A stretch of 64,000 nt of DNA from Tamarix chinensis (lineage: Eukaryota; Streptophyta; Magnoliopsida; Caryophyllales; Tamaricaceae), in contig CM060174.1 of assembly GCA_030549775.1 (NCBI GenBank), positions 45,488,707-45,552,706 on the forward strand, given 5' to 3'. The notes beneath the pieces are model-generated. The model saw nothing but the letters and a program-made list of their open reading frames with translations, was not told where the DNA came from and did not search any database. The position numbers and the translations under genes are program-made. This document shows positions 49,800 through 62,974 of the stretch, piece after piece (the stretch's first letter is position 1; each line of letters begins with the position of its first letter).

Positions 49800-50148
49800 C
49801 TATGTTTAAACTAAACTAGTCGATCAGTCTGAGGATTAGTTGATTCATTCCGGCTGGAACCAATCAATTTGTTTTGAAAATACTTTTAAAAGATTTTTAA
49901 AAGTAAATCAAGTTAAGTATTTTTCAAAAAAGAGATTTAAAGAGTTTTTTTTTTAAATGTAACATTTGCTCAACTTAACTCTTTATAATATACCTAAGAC
50001 ATATGAAATTATTGGCTTTAAGTATAGGTTTATTTTGTATGCTTTAATTTGTTGATTATGCACACTTAGGCAAACACATTAGATACCAAGATCCATTTAT
50101 TAACATCAAAATAAGTATAATGACATTGATTAACCTTTGAGATTAACA
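49800..50148 (-). repeat. SIRE-like 5' LTR, fragment 2 (outer end)
   Basis: Matches 4065-4416 of the 3' LTR through to the terminal ttaaca. About 60-70 bases relative to the other copy were lost at the LTR E junction. Confidence 0.85.
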
Positions 50149-50981
50149 CAAGCCTTCCTAAGATATACTAATATCAAATGAATCCCATAAGTTAAGGGAT
50201 AAAAATGAAACATAGTAAAGGAAAGTTTTTCCATAAATTTAAAAAAGGGAGCATTGGCTAAGTTAGATACTAAAATCATATGACCACAACTACATCAAGA
50301 TGTTGTAATAATGTATAAATGCACACAAGGGAAACTCCAGTACATTAGAGGTTACATAAAATTTGATAAAGTAATGAAACTTACTTGTGGAAAACTAGAA
50401 AAACACCACACATAATTAATGCTTTGATTACTAGAAGCCAATCAAGGATCACCAAACTACAAAAGGTTGTTAACTAGAAAAACAATGCCAATCTTATACT
50501 AGTTCTACTACTGAATCCTTAACATCCTCACATTTATAAAATCAATTATCTAATTAGAATGTTATTTAATCATTTCATTTAACCCAAGATTAACTCTAGC
50601 TAATACTAGCTGGCAAAGAGAGAGAATGATGATGAAGAAGAGAAGGGGGACTAAGCTAATAAAACTGGAATATTAAGCAGCATAAAGGATGAGATCAAAG
50701 GTAGAAAGGATGACTCATAGATGAAGGTAAAAATGAATGAATAGATTCACACACATAACTAATTCACACATTAAGTTCAGAACAAATTAAAGCTCCATTA
50801 AGCATAATAAGAAGATTAGAAAAGAAATGGAGTACATTACTAAAAAAGAACATATGGAATGTAAAGAAGGTGACAAGTAGGTGAGAGATTATCATTAGCA
50901 ATGGCATAATGAAGAAATAAGGCATATTGAAGGAGGAACTAGAGAAGTAGGTGTCAAGGACAAGCAGATAAGGATAGATAG
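50149..50981. other. Interval without a recognisable gene
   Basis: AT-rich flanking sequence to the right of the SIRE-like element. One 76-residue minus-strand frame at 50764-50994 is hydrophobic without family motifs and is treated as chance. Confidence 0.55.
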
Positions 50982-53614
50982 TGTGATACCCCATCTTTTT
51001 GTGAAATTTGTTGAATGAGAATTTATGGCATTTATTAATATTTTATGATGGTTGATCTTGATTTAGAACTATAATTGAGTTTGAGGAAAAGTTAGATTTG
51101 AATAAGCTTTGAAAATTGAATAAAATGATTTTTTAGGTGGACTAATTGATTGGTTCCATAGATCAATCAATTGGATCCATGAATCAATTGATTGGTTTGT
51201 CATTTAAGCTAGAGGTTCTTAACCAAACCGATTAACTGGTTTGGGGAACTGATAAAATGGTTTATAGAATAGTCAATTGGTAGGCCAAATGAATCAACTG
51301 GTATGTCGAGCTGAGTACATTTTCAAAACTCAATTTCTTAGGGGGAAACATCTTATACCAAAATGGAATCTTGATAATCCCATTCTTAGTTGTTCTTTAA
51401 AGATTTTAAAACTTTCTTATTATACATTTGGTCCGAGCTTCTACCACAAACTAATTCAAGGCTATGAGAGGATCCTTGAGCTATGGACAACTTTGCATGA
51501 ATCTTAATGCAAGAGTAAATAAGGTAAGTTCAAGTAATCTTGATGATAGACTTAACTAACTCATTACTCTTGTTTCGTAGGTAGCTACGGATACTAGAGT
51601 TATTAATACAAGTGGAATGTGTCATACACAAGGAAATTCATATGCTTACCATTCACAAGCTATGAGAGGAGGATGATAGATACAACCTAATACTCGATCT
51701 TTCAATGGTTTCTAAGGACAAGATCCCTACACAGGCGCATACTACTCAGAAAGGAGGTAACAAATCAACTTTAGATAGGAGATGAATGATCATTATCAAG
51801 TGCCATATCAAGACCCTTACACACACGATTATAAAGCTTTAAAATATTATCAATTTCCTCAACAAAAATCTTCTCTAGTTTTAAAACCCTCAAGCTCAGA
51901 AAAAATGGAGAAGCTTTTTGAAGCATTGAAAAATGGGCAAAACCAACTTATGCAAAGTCAAATTACAAAAAATGAAAGGATATTAGTGCTGGAGGAGCAA
52001 ATGGGTTATGTGGTCAATATGATCAATCAATTACAAGTACCAAAAGAGTTCTCTAGTACTTTAGTTTCAAATTCAAGTGAGAGTTATGAGTGTGATCACG
52101 CCATATCCAAATGTGAGGAGGAGCTAGTTAAGGAGGTCCCCATGAAGCACATTGAAAAGCAAGATTAGGTGGAAGAAGAGCTTCTAAAAGTAGAAGAAGA
52201 ATCTCATCAAAATAAGGATCAAGTGAATAAAGAGAAGTATATGTATGGCAAGACTATCACTTTCATCTACCATAGACCGTCTTAAAACATTTGTTCTCCA
52301 ATTTTGTTTGGAGATGACTACGAGATACAAGGAAAGCCATTACACGACTTTGATTTTATTTCTGCTAACCATACTCCTTGTTTTCCCTCTTTTAGTAGGT
52401 TATATCAATCTACAATTGAAGAGAGTAACCAAACCATCTTGGATATATCTAATAAGAAGTGTAATGCTCCAAAGGAGAGTTTATGTTAGAAGGACGTGTT
52501 TAAAGATTTTGAGATGGGAAAATATGTTATGTTAGAAGGTTGTGTTTAAAGAGTCTATGTTAGAAGGATGTGTTTAAAGATTCCTTTGATAGAGCAGTCA
52601 CCATATATTGACATTGGGCAAAACATTCCCTCTTTACACACCAGCTTAAATCTCATAATAAGAAAGTTATGTTCTTGCTGGATTAAATCTTTCATTAAAA
52701 CTAATATTTTGTCTTTTTCTTCCTTATAGGATAAAGATGATCATCATGAAGAAGGATTTGGTGAAGCATATCTCAAGTAGATACACCCACCTTGAAAGAG
52801 TAAAACCGAGATCATGTCAGGCTGAAGACATAAAAACAAGCGTTACTTGGAAGCCTACACAATGTCATAAGGGAGTTTTCTACCATCTAGTTATTTTTTT
52901 ATTTATTTAGTTTGTATCTCCATACTTAAAATTATATGCTCCTATAGTTGTTTACACATTGAGTAAAATTTGTGATTTAAGTGTGGGGGTGTGTGTGTTT
53001 TATGTATTTACATGAAAAAAATAATTATGTGTTTGCATTAAATAAAAAAAATGTCTACATAAAATAAAAAAGTTAGAAAATTTTTTAAAAATTATTATAA
53101 ATTTTTTTTTAGTATTTTTAGAGTCTTGGGAGCCCTTAACTAGTTAATGAGGAGTATATCTTTGAAATATAATGAAAGGATTATTATAAAATTGAGATAA
53201 AGTAAGTGGAGATTTTTTGTGTTAGTTTCAATATAGGGAACACATATCTACATGTCTAGATGTGAATGGAGAAAGAACATGTATGATTGTCTAACCACCA
53301 ACATGATATGTTGAGATTCATCACATTCCAAAGTGAGCATTTGAACTATATATACCTTCTTTTTCTAAGAGAATTGACATGAAATCGTTTGTTTTTCTTG
53401 GCTTCAAAGTTTCTTTGTAAACCTCATATATGTTTAATTGCTTTGATCAAATTATTTGCCATTGATCATGTAATAGACTATAGAGATAGCTAGAACTTAC
53501 TCTTATACTATTCAAATCCTATAGTCAAAACATGCTCTGATTAAGAAAATGATAAAGGTAGCTTTTTTAGGATTTTAAACCACATGACCAAATAGCTTGA
53601 CCTAATTTGAGTAC
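50982..53614 (+). pseudogene. Degraded gypsy (Athila/Tat-like) internal region with gag-like ORF
   Basis: The clearest open frame is 51782-52168: a Gln/Glu-rich segment KMEKLFEALKNGQNQLMQSQ followed by a helical stretch and an acidic tail. It continues after a stop to FGDDYEIQGKPLHDFDFISA near 52305-52370. This type of charged gag-linked region occurs in plant Athila/Tat elements and their non-autonomous relatives. Near 52830-52880 the gctgaagacataaaaacaagcgttacttgg stretch resembles the conserved non-coding block downstream of pol in such elements. A LTR-like tgtgatacccc start at 50982 and a small cluster of gattggtt/ccaatcaa motifs (51140-51310) precede it. No pol motifs were found, so this is a remnant or a non-autonomous element. 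Confidence 0.5.
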
Positions 53615-56600
53615 TGTAACACCCCAAAATCATGACTTGAAAATTTCATTTAAATCTTGCTTTGTGGAAGCGGAAATTGTAAAACAGTGGGTTTTACCCC
53701 CACACCTAATATAAGTCTAGTCTCCTCAGCATTCTTAAGTCAAGTGCTAAAGCTTCAAAATAGTTAAACCAATAAATTTTGAGAGAAGTTCAATACATAA
53801 TCAAGGGTTTTATAAAGAAAGATTATCCATACAACAGGACCATTTAGATAATTAATAACTAACAATTTTAAGAAAATAAGTAAAAGAGCACACAGAGACG
53901 CAACGGTGGTTTACCTTCGACTCATTTGGTCCATCAAATATTACAAGGAAAGGAAAATAGGAATAGGGTTCACTCACTCACTTAGCCTAACTAATCGGCA
54001 GGATGATGCTCCTCAAAACTCTTCAACCATTGCATCCCACAGACGCACTCCTCTAAAAAGTGATAGCATTAGTACGACTTCCTTGTACTGAGTAAACCAT
54101 AATACCCCTAGAGAGGTAGCATACCCATGTATACAATTATCATACAGATAAGGGATTCGAATAAAACATACGGTCACATGCAAAGCCACGATTTCATAAC
54201 ACAAATCCACATCACAATTAACAATACTAGTTAGATCAAAGTCCCTAGCAAAGGCATTGAAAACATGCATATAATTTCATAACCATTTTAACTTACCAAC
54301 AACCATACTTTATAGCATAATAGGAAGAATTATTGATATTCCAAACAATCTAACCAAGGTCAAGTCACTCCTAATCCAATTATTACAGAAGTATTATGGT
54401 GGGTGTCTAATTCGGTTATATCATTTATATAACAATGCTTCAGTGGAATACAATCCCATATCCATAAGATTGTTAAGGAGGTGGTACCAAAATAAATCAC
54501 TCAATTCCAGGGCAATGCTTGCCAAGGAAGCAATAGGACATATCAGTCTTCAATACTAAACCTCAGAACTCAAGTCCTTAAGTACGTGTGCTCCCTATAG
54601 GGTGTATGAAATACCTATAGATCATAATTGAGCCCCTTGACCCGAAGGCCCAAACTATGCACTCGGCGGCCAAGTCTGAGGCACGAGATTCCTTTCTAAC
54701 TCAAGTCTTCCTCTTTAAGTGATTAGTGTCTTATGAAATTTCAGGTTATTAATTTAAGAACAACAAGGTTCACAATATTACAACTTAGCCATAAATCAAT
54801 CAATCAAGGGACCACGAGGGTCGCAACAATCAACCATCAAATGTTAAATCAAAAAGACCACAAGGGTCACAATAATTTCAAGTCAACACGACCTAGGGTC
54901 GGCATCATGCCATAGCTCGAATAATTATCTGATTCAGTTATTCAATCCATTTGTCCAATTATTTCTAAACTTATTCGGAGACCAACACTTAAGTCAACTA
55001 GCCCAATTATTCACTTTGAAACACATTTTCGCCATAATGACCAAAATACCCTTCAATCTATAACTACCACATTTTCCTTTAATTTATTACCAGGTTTATC
55101 CCCATAGGATATTTATCATGAGAAAGCTAACATAAAATAACTAATGATACTTTAACATATAATAATTTCTTCGGTATGACAAAAGACTATATTACCCCTT
55201 AGCATTCACATGAATGGTACATGTATACACTCTTAGCATGCATTTCAAGTATTTCATAAAATTCATGCAATTTCCAGAAATAACTTTCAAATACAGACCA
55301 TGGTATATATAATTTACATTTTTACTCCTAGAACATGCAACACATAATAATCACCATTTAAACACATTTATACTCTAAGTTAACATTCTATACATCCAAA
55401 ATTATCCAAATTATCCAAGGGACACATTTAATCCATTTATGGGTCTTACCATGAAACATGACAAATTTTTGGTTGGACTCTAACCCTAAACATGCACATA
55501 TCTTTTTAGCATAAATCCATATATGTTGTCATAAGCATACACTCTTCAATTTTTATAATACTACCTAGGCATACAAACATTAGCATGGTAACATATATTA
55601 GTACCCTAAACATGCACATTTCTTTTTAGCATAAATCCATATATGTTGTCGTAAACATGCACTCTTCAATTTTTAGAATACTACCTAGGCATATAAATAT
55701 GAGCATGGTAATATATATTAGTACCCTAAACATGCACATTTCTTTTTAGCATAAATCCATATACGTTGTCATAAGCATGTACTATTCAATTTTTAGAATA
55801 CTACCTAGGCATATAAATATTTGCATGGTAACATATATTAACTTACACATCATTTAATATCCTCAATCTAGCATGATTTTTATCTTAGAAAACTAACCTA
55901 TCATTTTCACAAAAAGTTCTATCGTCTACGGATTAGTTGGATTTACGTTTGAGCTAAGAAAAATAATACCACGAAGAGCTTCTTCCAAGGATACCTTAAG
56001 CGGGGTTGAGATTACCTAAAATTAAATAACACCATCCACAACTATGCATGTATTAGTATCTATACTAAAAAAATAAAAATAAAATGAGAACCTATGTGAA
56101 CTAATACCCAAAATACGATTAGGGAATCAACCAAGGATTCCCTTACATCGGAATTAGTTGCTGCTTGGAGAGGTTAAAAACAAAGGAAGAGGGGTGCTTA
56201 GCAAGGCTACAAGTTGGGTGATTTTTGGGAAGAAGTTTGGTGGTGAAAGGGAGAAGTTTAGGGGCTGCAAATAAGAGTATCAAATGCTAGAAGTAAGGGG
56301 GAGAAAGAGAGGACTTGTAGGGAGAAAAATAGAGGACCAAAAGGGAGAGGGAAGGAGGAACTTTGCGGAAAGTTGGGACTTAAGAAGGGAAGGGAAAATA
56401 GGGGGAAAATGGAGCTGGTGCAAGAGTTGGTTGGGGAGGATGTTGTAGGTTGTTTTATGGGAGATGGGTGTCGAAGGCTTGGGAGAAGGGAAAGGGGTAG
56501 GTTGGGTGCATGGAGAAGGGAGGAAAAGGATGGGTAGATGGCTAGAAAAGTTGAATAGGTGTGCAGGTTGAGAGGAGGAGAGGATGATGGCTGGTACTTG

Positions 56601-57470
56601 GGGGAAAGGGCTGAGTTACATGTGGTTTGGGGGCTTCATGTGGCTGGGTTACGTGAGGTTTTGTGGCTGCATGTGGCTGGGCTGGTTTGCTGGAATTTTA
56701 CAGGCTGGAATGGTGTGAGGGAGGAGAGGAGTAGGGAGGGTGATGGGCTGCTAGGGGGAAAGGGAAAGGTTGTAAAGTTAGTGGGTAAGATAGGTAGGAG
56801 TGTAGGGTATGGGCAAAAGGTGTTCAAGCATGGGAAAAAGGTATTCAAGCATGGGAGAAGGGTGGCAAGCATGGGAGAAAGGTGGAAAATAGCTCCATGG
56901 GAGGGGCAAGGTGTGACAGATTGGGGGGAGTTTAGGCTACCATTAGAGTGGGAAAAATGATAGGGATTGGTTAGGATTTAGTTAGCAAAAATATCCCAAA
57001 GTATTAGGCTTTTAAGAGTATGGTTACTAAGGAAAATCCTACATATTCAAGGTTTTATTTTCACCATTATTCTCACTATTATTATCATGATCAATATTAT
57101 CATTATTAGTGTCATCACTAACACTCCTTATTATCATAATTATATCTAAAATTATTATTCTTAAAATTATTGTTATTGGTATTATTTTTAAAGAGTGTTA
57201 CTTATCATAAGGCTATTGTTATTACCATCCTTTCTATTTGATTACTATCTACTCTCTTCTTATTAACGTTATTATTACCGTCATCAAATTTTATCTTCCC
57301 ATACTCATATATACACTGATATGGGTTATTATCATAATTTAATAACTATAGACTTACTCGTAACAACGAGATGTTCATGCTAAAAAGAATCTGATGATTT
57401 ATTACGCCTGTTAATTAAATTTTAAGTCTTACATATTTGAATTAAGGATTTATTAACACGAGGTATTACA
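53615..57470 (-). mobile_element. Solo LTR F, gypsy-type
   Basis: Plus-strand ends are tgtaacaccccaaaatcat and cgaggtattaca. Flanks agtac (53610-53614) and tgtac (57471-57475) match at four of five bases. Related in plan to A-E (terminal sequence, a purine-rich block at 56160-56960, ATT-like repeats at 57060-57250) but lacking a clear hairpin array, so it is a different subfamily. It interrupts the degraded gypsy element. The 133-residue Gly/Val/Trp-rich frame at 56559-56960 is low-complexity LTR sequence. Confidence 0.8.
55483..55842. repeat. Three-copy 120-bp tandem repeat in LTR F
   Basis: Units begin accctaaacatgcacat at 55483, 55603 and 55723 and differ at only a few positions. Each unit includes tttttagcataaatccatat and ctacctaggcat. 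Confidence 0.95.
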
Positions 57471-58641
57471 TGTACACATGATGTACACCCCATAAAAACC
57501 CTTTGAGCCTATACATGAAACATATATTTTTTATTACCCACATTTAATAACCTTCGGGCTTTAATATCTTTACCCTTTACTTAAAGCTAGTGGAAGAAAA
57601 TCAAATCATTATGGATAAAGAGTGGTTGTGTATATGATTGTATGTGAAAGAAATATATGTATTTATGATAAGAAGGGGATTGGTTATTTTTGGTGAAAAA
57701 AATGCAGAAAAAAATTAAAATAAAATAAAATAAAATAAAAAATGTTAGGATATAAGGAGGAGAGGGAGTTATGGAGATGATGTTGAGAAAGTTTATTCAT
57801 GCTCTATTTTGGTGTTAAGGTGGAGAGTTGTATCATTAATGTGGATTTAAGGTTATATTTCATCTAATTATCGTATTCCACTAGCTCTTGATCTTTTTAG
57901 CACCACGCTCCTAGAATACTCCATAACCTTCTTTACCTTAAACCCCGCTACAACCAATAAGTAAGTCCTATTTGATTCTTGAGATGAGCAGCCTTTGACT
58001 TGATGGAGATTAGTTACAAGAGTTAAGCATATGATTTGGTCCATTTGACAAGTATTTGATATCTTTCATGAGGTTTTATCCATAAAAACATGAGCCTTCT
58101 TTGTTTATATATGTGAGTCATTTATTAACTTTATCATCTTATCTCACATACATTTAATAAATTTATAGCCATGAATATAAGGGAGAGAGAAACAAATAGA
58201 GGGTATCCATAGTCATGATGGATCTTAATGTGACTAAGGCGTGGTAGATCTTCATCCATAATATTGATTTATTCATACTTGTCATGTTTGTGTGTGAGTC
58301 ATATGTTGAAATTGATCCTTTGAATCTCCCAAGGCCAAATCTTGATTGATTGATAATCTTAATATATGAAAGTAAAAGATTCTAAGACAAAATAGTTAAG
58401 GGTGGTTGGTGTGATTTTACTTATTTATCTTTTTCTTGTTGTGTGCGATTTTATGGGTATATCATCTGCAAAACCCTTATGAGACATTACTAATCCTCGA
58501 TGGGTGACCTAAGGGTTTAAAGAGCTTGTTGAACATACTAGGTGTAATCATGAAACCTATGAAAGTGGTTAGTTAATTACATTTTATGTGGTTAGAGTAA
58601 TAACTTACTTGAGGACAAACAAGAATCTATATGTGGGGGTG
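57471..58641 (+). other. 3' non-coding region of gypsy-type element with polypurine tract
   Basis: The end of this interval reads cttgaggacaaacaagaatc and then tatgtgggggtg directly before tgataag. This closely resembles the conserved 'cttgaggacaagcaaaggtt...gtgggggtg' end of the internal region of plant gypsy elements, where the G-run is the polypurine tract (58632-58641). No coding content was recognised. An ATA/AAAT-rich patch lies at 57710-57745. Confidence 0.6.
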
Positions 58642-60524
58642 TGATAAGTTCATATTTTGACATATTTTATACCCTTTTAATCTTAGTTTTTTAGTATTTT
58701 ATTTAACTAATATAGGTGAATAATTATGGTTTTATGTTTAAGTGATAATAATTGCATAAAAATTATTATTTATGCTAAAATGATAATAATTAGATAAATT
58801 TAGAGAAAATTGTGTGGCTGTAGTTGGCATGTAATTTAAACCCTTTTGTTATCAATCGTAGTATTGACAAATAAGGGTATCGTTCTACATTAGGGATTGA
58901 GAGGACTTACCTCAATTTAAATAGCTTAAAAATAAATAAAAAATAATAATAAAATCCTAAATAACACAAAATAAAATAAATACAAACAATACTAATGGGG
59001 GTTATAAAATTATAAAATAATAAAATGATAAATAAAATAAAAAAATGGATAACCGTAGTTATGATAAATATGCTAGGGAAATCGAAATCCACTACTAGAT
59101 TAGGTCAAAATATAATATTAATTTCTAAGTCAATATTTAATCATAAGAAAGAGATTGAACAAGTTGTACACCAAAAGTAGGCTCATACACCTTATATTAC
59201 TTCCCTTGATTAATTAATATGACAAAGCGCCAATATTAAACCTATGAAAAACTAGCAGTATAGCAGCAATAAGTGACCCCTATATTTAACTAGATTTAAT
59301 GCATTAAGTACAATTGGAAGGATGTTAATCTAAGTATCTAGACTAATATATAAAGAATGTCTAGCTATATTTTTCTTATTTGACCCACACGTATCTAAAT
59401 GTTTTACTACTTTAGTTAGAATCACAAACTATTAAGTGAATTGTTATCTAACCTAGCTAAAATTTATATATATAAATTATAACATATTTATATGGCTACC
59501 TAGTAGGTAAATAATCCTACATACTATCACTTATGATGAAACTAAAACAAGGCATGCACAAAATAAATTATACTTGACATAATTATATATATAAACGATA
59601 GCAATTAAAATAGAGTGAAGGAACAATATCACAAAATAAAGAAAATAAAATTATATCTCAAATCCTAATCTAGGGTTTCATTCTATTCCCTAGTAATAAA
59701 TATTCAACCAGCCATAATTATCGAATTAATTACACATAAATGTATTTATAAAATATAAATTAAAAATAGAGAAAGAAATAATTGAAATTAATTATGGATG
59801 AAAGATCAAGAATTTATTCAGATGAAAAATTAATTTCATCTAAAATAAATTCCATCAGCATAAAATTCTTCTATTTATTTTTCTCATATCTCGATTGGCC
59901 TTGAATTTTTGTGCAAACAAATTTCTTTTTTGTTTTTTTCCTCCCTATGCTCCCTTCGTCCTTATTTGTGTGCATCCCTGTGTCATAGCCTTTTGTTCTG
60001 TATGTCGAGGCTTTGATTCATGTAGCCTTGACTTCTAGTTTTTTTTTTCTTTCTACTACTATGTCAACTTTTTCTCTATGGCTCTTGACTGCTGCCTAGC
60101 TCTCTAACTTTTTCTTTTACGCCCTTACTTCATTCTCTTAATTTCCCCGTGTGTCAAGTGGGCAACTTCTCTAAATTTTTCTTTTATCCTCCTCTTCTCT
60201 GATACCACCCCTCAGCATCCCTTTTTCGTGCAATCATCTATACACTAGGTCTCTTCTATTTTTTTGTTCCCTGGCCTTTGGGTCGTTGGACCATAGGTCA
60301 GACTTTTTTTCTTTTTTTAAAAACATTACCTGTAAAATAAAAATAAATAAATAATATTATACTTTAAATTTATTTAATTATTATCATTTTAGCTTAAATA
60401 ATAATATTTATACAATTATTATCACTTAAACATGAAATCATAATTATTCACCTATATTAGTTAAATAAAATACTAAAAATTAAGATTATAAGGGTATAAA
60501 ATATGTCAAAATATGAACTTATCA
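58642..60524. repeat. 1.9-kb segment with ~165-bp inverted arms (LTR-like ends)
   Basis: The left arm 58642-58815 (tgataagttcatattttgac...) is repeated in inverse orientation at about 60355-60524 with roughly 90% identity by eye. The segment begins TG and ends CA. The left arm follows a polypurine tract, so it looks like the start of a 3' LTR. The right arm is preceded on its own strand by a purine-rich GAAGGGGTAAT. No matching flanking duplication is visible. It may be two LTRs joined head to head, or a non-autonomous inverted-repeat element. The centre is AT-rich and non-coding. Confidence 0.75.
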
Positions 60525-60934
60525 ATTACCCCTTCTATTCACTTTTCTTTCGGCTACGGAAATAGTCCAACTCTCTTTGACCTTGTATTCTTTCTCTTAA
60601 ATTCGAGCTTAGTTTTTTGTTCTTTCACTCTTTTGATCATTTGTCTAACTCCCTCTTTTTTATCTTTAAATAAGGGAGGGTTAGATTTATAAGGAAATTA
60701 AGTCACTTTTTCAACATAAATTTTCTCTCTTTTTTTCTCTTATTTTGATAAATCGTTTCCTCCTAATTTGAATTAAGAGTTATAAAATTATTCATTGAAC
60801 TTTTTAAGCTTTAACTTTTATTTTTAAGATTTTTGAAGTTCAGAAATTTTCTAGGTTGATTTTTTTCATGAGTGGGATATTAGTAATTTTTACTTATAAA
60901 ATGTGACTTCCTTAAATATTTATGTGATGAAATC
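60525..60934. other. AT-rich interval without a recognisable gene
   Basis: Pyrimidine-rich sequence on the plus strand with no coding motif. It may be the remainder of the interrupted element to its left. Confidence 0.5.
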
Positions 60935-62974
60935 TGTAAAATCCTGGTTCTATAAGTAGGCATGATAATTTGGTTTTAGATTGGTGCATGTGAATTAAAT
61001 TATGAATTATGAGATAAATGCATGATTTTAGAAAAATTAGGCCAGTTTGATTAATTGTGAAGCATGTAATAGTTTATGAGCTAAACAGTGGTAGTATGAT
61101 ACTAGTACATAAGATTTTCATGAAAAGTGTCTGTTTTGTGCTGTTTGAGGGCAAACTAATCGACTAGTTAGGTTAAACTGATTGACCGGTCCTTAGAAAA
61201 GTTGAATAGTTGATGTAACCCATTGACCGATAGGTTTGTGGTAATCTTGGTCTTTCTCTCTACTTAAACCATCGTCTAATTTGGCAGAACCAATCGACTA
61301 GTTTTTGAACAGTCAACTAGTTTAGCTAAATTAATTGACTAGTTTGAGGGAACCTTGTGTTTAGCTAAGCCAAACCAATTGATTAGTTTGGCTAGATTGT
61401 GTGATTTTGATCTTCTAGCTTGGGTATACTTTGAGACTATGCCTGACACTATTATATGACTATTTGATGAGTAAAATACATCTGTTAACCCGAATAACTA
61501 TTTGATAGCTTTGAAAAGGGTAATGAAATCTAGACATTATTTTAGATGATTTAATCTAATGCATTTGATTAATATTAAGTAAGAATTTATGGAAATCCCA
61601 AACATAGTTGGGAATGGTAAGGGTCAATATGGAATATATGAATGTCTTGTTTACATATTGTATGAGCCTTGTATAATCACGTAACCTCACGAATAACATA
61701 CTAACTAATTAAAGCAAAAGATAATTCAGCTATGTATGAATCTGAGTTACTTGATCCTCGATTAGCTACTAGGGGTTAGTCTGCCTTCGAGAGGAATTCT
61801 AGTAGATCCCAGTGCCTTACCTACTCCAGACATTGATGGTGTATTAGGGGGTATAGATACTAAAGGATCTAGTTACCAAGGTGGTTTTAGCTTCGACTCA
61901 AACTTATGTCCATTGGTGATTACTTGACTTCGGCCAGTAATTTATATCCTTTGGTTTGGATAGACTTCCATGATATATGAGACAATAGAGCGATAAACAA
62001 TCCATTACTCAATAATAATAATTAGAATAAGTATTTGGATAGTGATGAGAATTTGGAAATAAGAATGCGGTTAAAGAGGAAAATTGAGTAAAAGAAAAAG
62101 AAAGGTAATAGAGATAATAACTTATACAAATAAGTGAATTGATAAATTTGGGGACGTAGAAGATGGCCTATGGAGAAATTATGTGTCTGGATGAATGTAG
62201 CCTTATTATTAGTTGAAACATTCTACTTGCATGTAACCTTATTATTAGTTGAAACATTCTACTTGCAACTTGCATACCTCCATCTATGATGTCATACTAT
62301 GGTGTCAAGCATGTTGAGTCATGATTGGTATGAACTTTCTATGCCTAATGTGAGCACAATAAAGCATGTACCATATTTAAATGTAGTATGCATGAAAATG
62401 TCAGTATGACTTATATATTATACTAGAATCTTATGTGTTAGTAACTCCATTGAAAAGGTAACTTGATTTACTTTTTATGAAGCATACTAATGTATTGTTT
62501 GCTACGTTATCTACTCATTCTCACAAGTAGAGGGCTATGTTTAAGTTTTCAAGGATGGTTAGTAGTTGGCCAACCTTGTGTGGGTCATAGGTTCTAAGAG
62601 TATGGAAATCTAGATACTTTGAGCGGTCCTTGATGAATTAGAGTTTAGAGTTTCGCTACACTTTAGTTTTCTTTAATTTGAACATTGTACTTTAGTTTAG
62701 TTTTTCTAGCATAATTGAATATTGTTGATAGTTGAGGTCTTATACCTAGAAGCTTTCCTTTCAATATTTATATAACCTATTTCAGCACACTCTACATTGG
62801 GTTTGGTTAGTTTGATTTATCAATTTTATATCTAGTATGGGACAGACGGTTGATGCCTATTTTATATTAGGTACGACGGAAATACTCATTTTTTCCTAAG
62901 TATTTATAAGCCTTTTTGCTTGTACAAGCCTTTTAAAATGAAAAAGTTTTAATAGTAAAAAATGAAAGTGTTAT
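60935..62974 (+). mobile_element. Probable LTR (H) of a gypsy-type element, degraded
   Basis: The right end, tgaaagtgttata preceded by taggtacgacggaaatactc, parallels the right end of LTR B. tctactcattctcacaagtagaggg at about 62508 parallels the conserved LTR core. A left end at tgtaaaatcctgg (60935) is a guess, since no flanking duplication was found. A cluster of aatcgactagttngg motifs lies at 61150-61390 and a 36-bp tandem duplication at 62197-62268. No coding content was recognised. Confidence 0.5.

Larger units (their letters stand above)
2575..50148 (-). mobile_element. SIRE/Maximus-like Ty1/copia retrotransposon, split by nested insertions
   Basis: This is one copia-type element read on the minus strand whose pieces fall in order from right to left: 5' LTR, gag, protease, integrase, RT, RNase H, an env-like region, polypurine tract, 3' LTR. 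Its own DNA adds up to about 11 kb, in the size range of SIRE elements, and the integrase, RT and RNase H motifs are copia-type in copia order (integrase before RT). Four later insertions (A, B with C, D, E) account for the rest of the 47.6 kb. Parts of the two LTRs match each other, including the same five-unit tandem array and the same terminal sequence ending in ttaaca on the plus strand. All coding parts contain stops or frameshifts, so the element is inactive. The left boundary (2555-2580) is uncertain: possible target duplications are caagt/caagc. Confidence 0.8.

Noticed and set aside
58642..60524. Ordinary Mutator-type transposon with long inverted repeats
   Set aside because: No nine-base target duplication is present, and the left arm sits directly on a gypsy polypurine tract.
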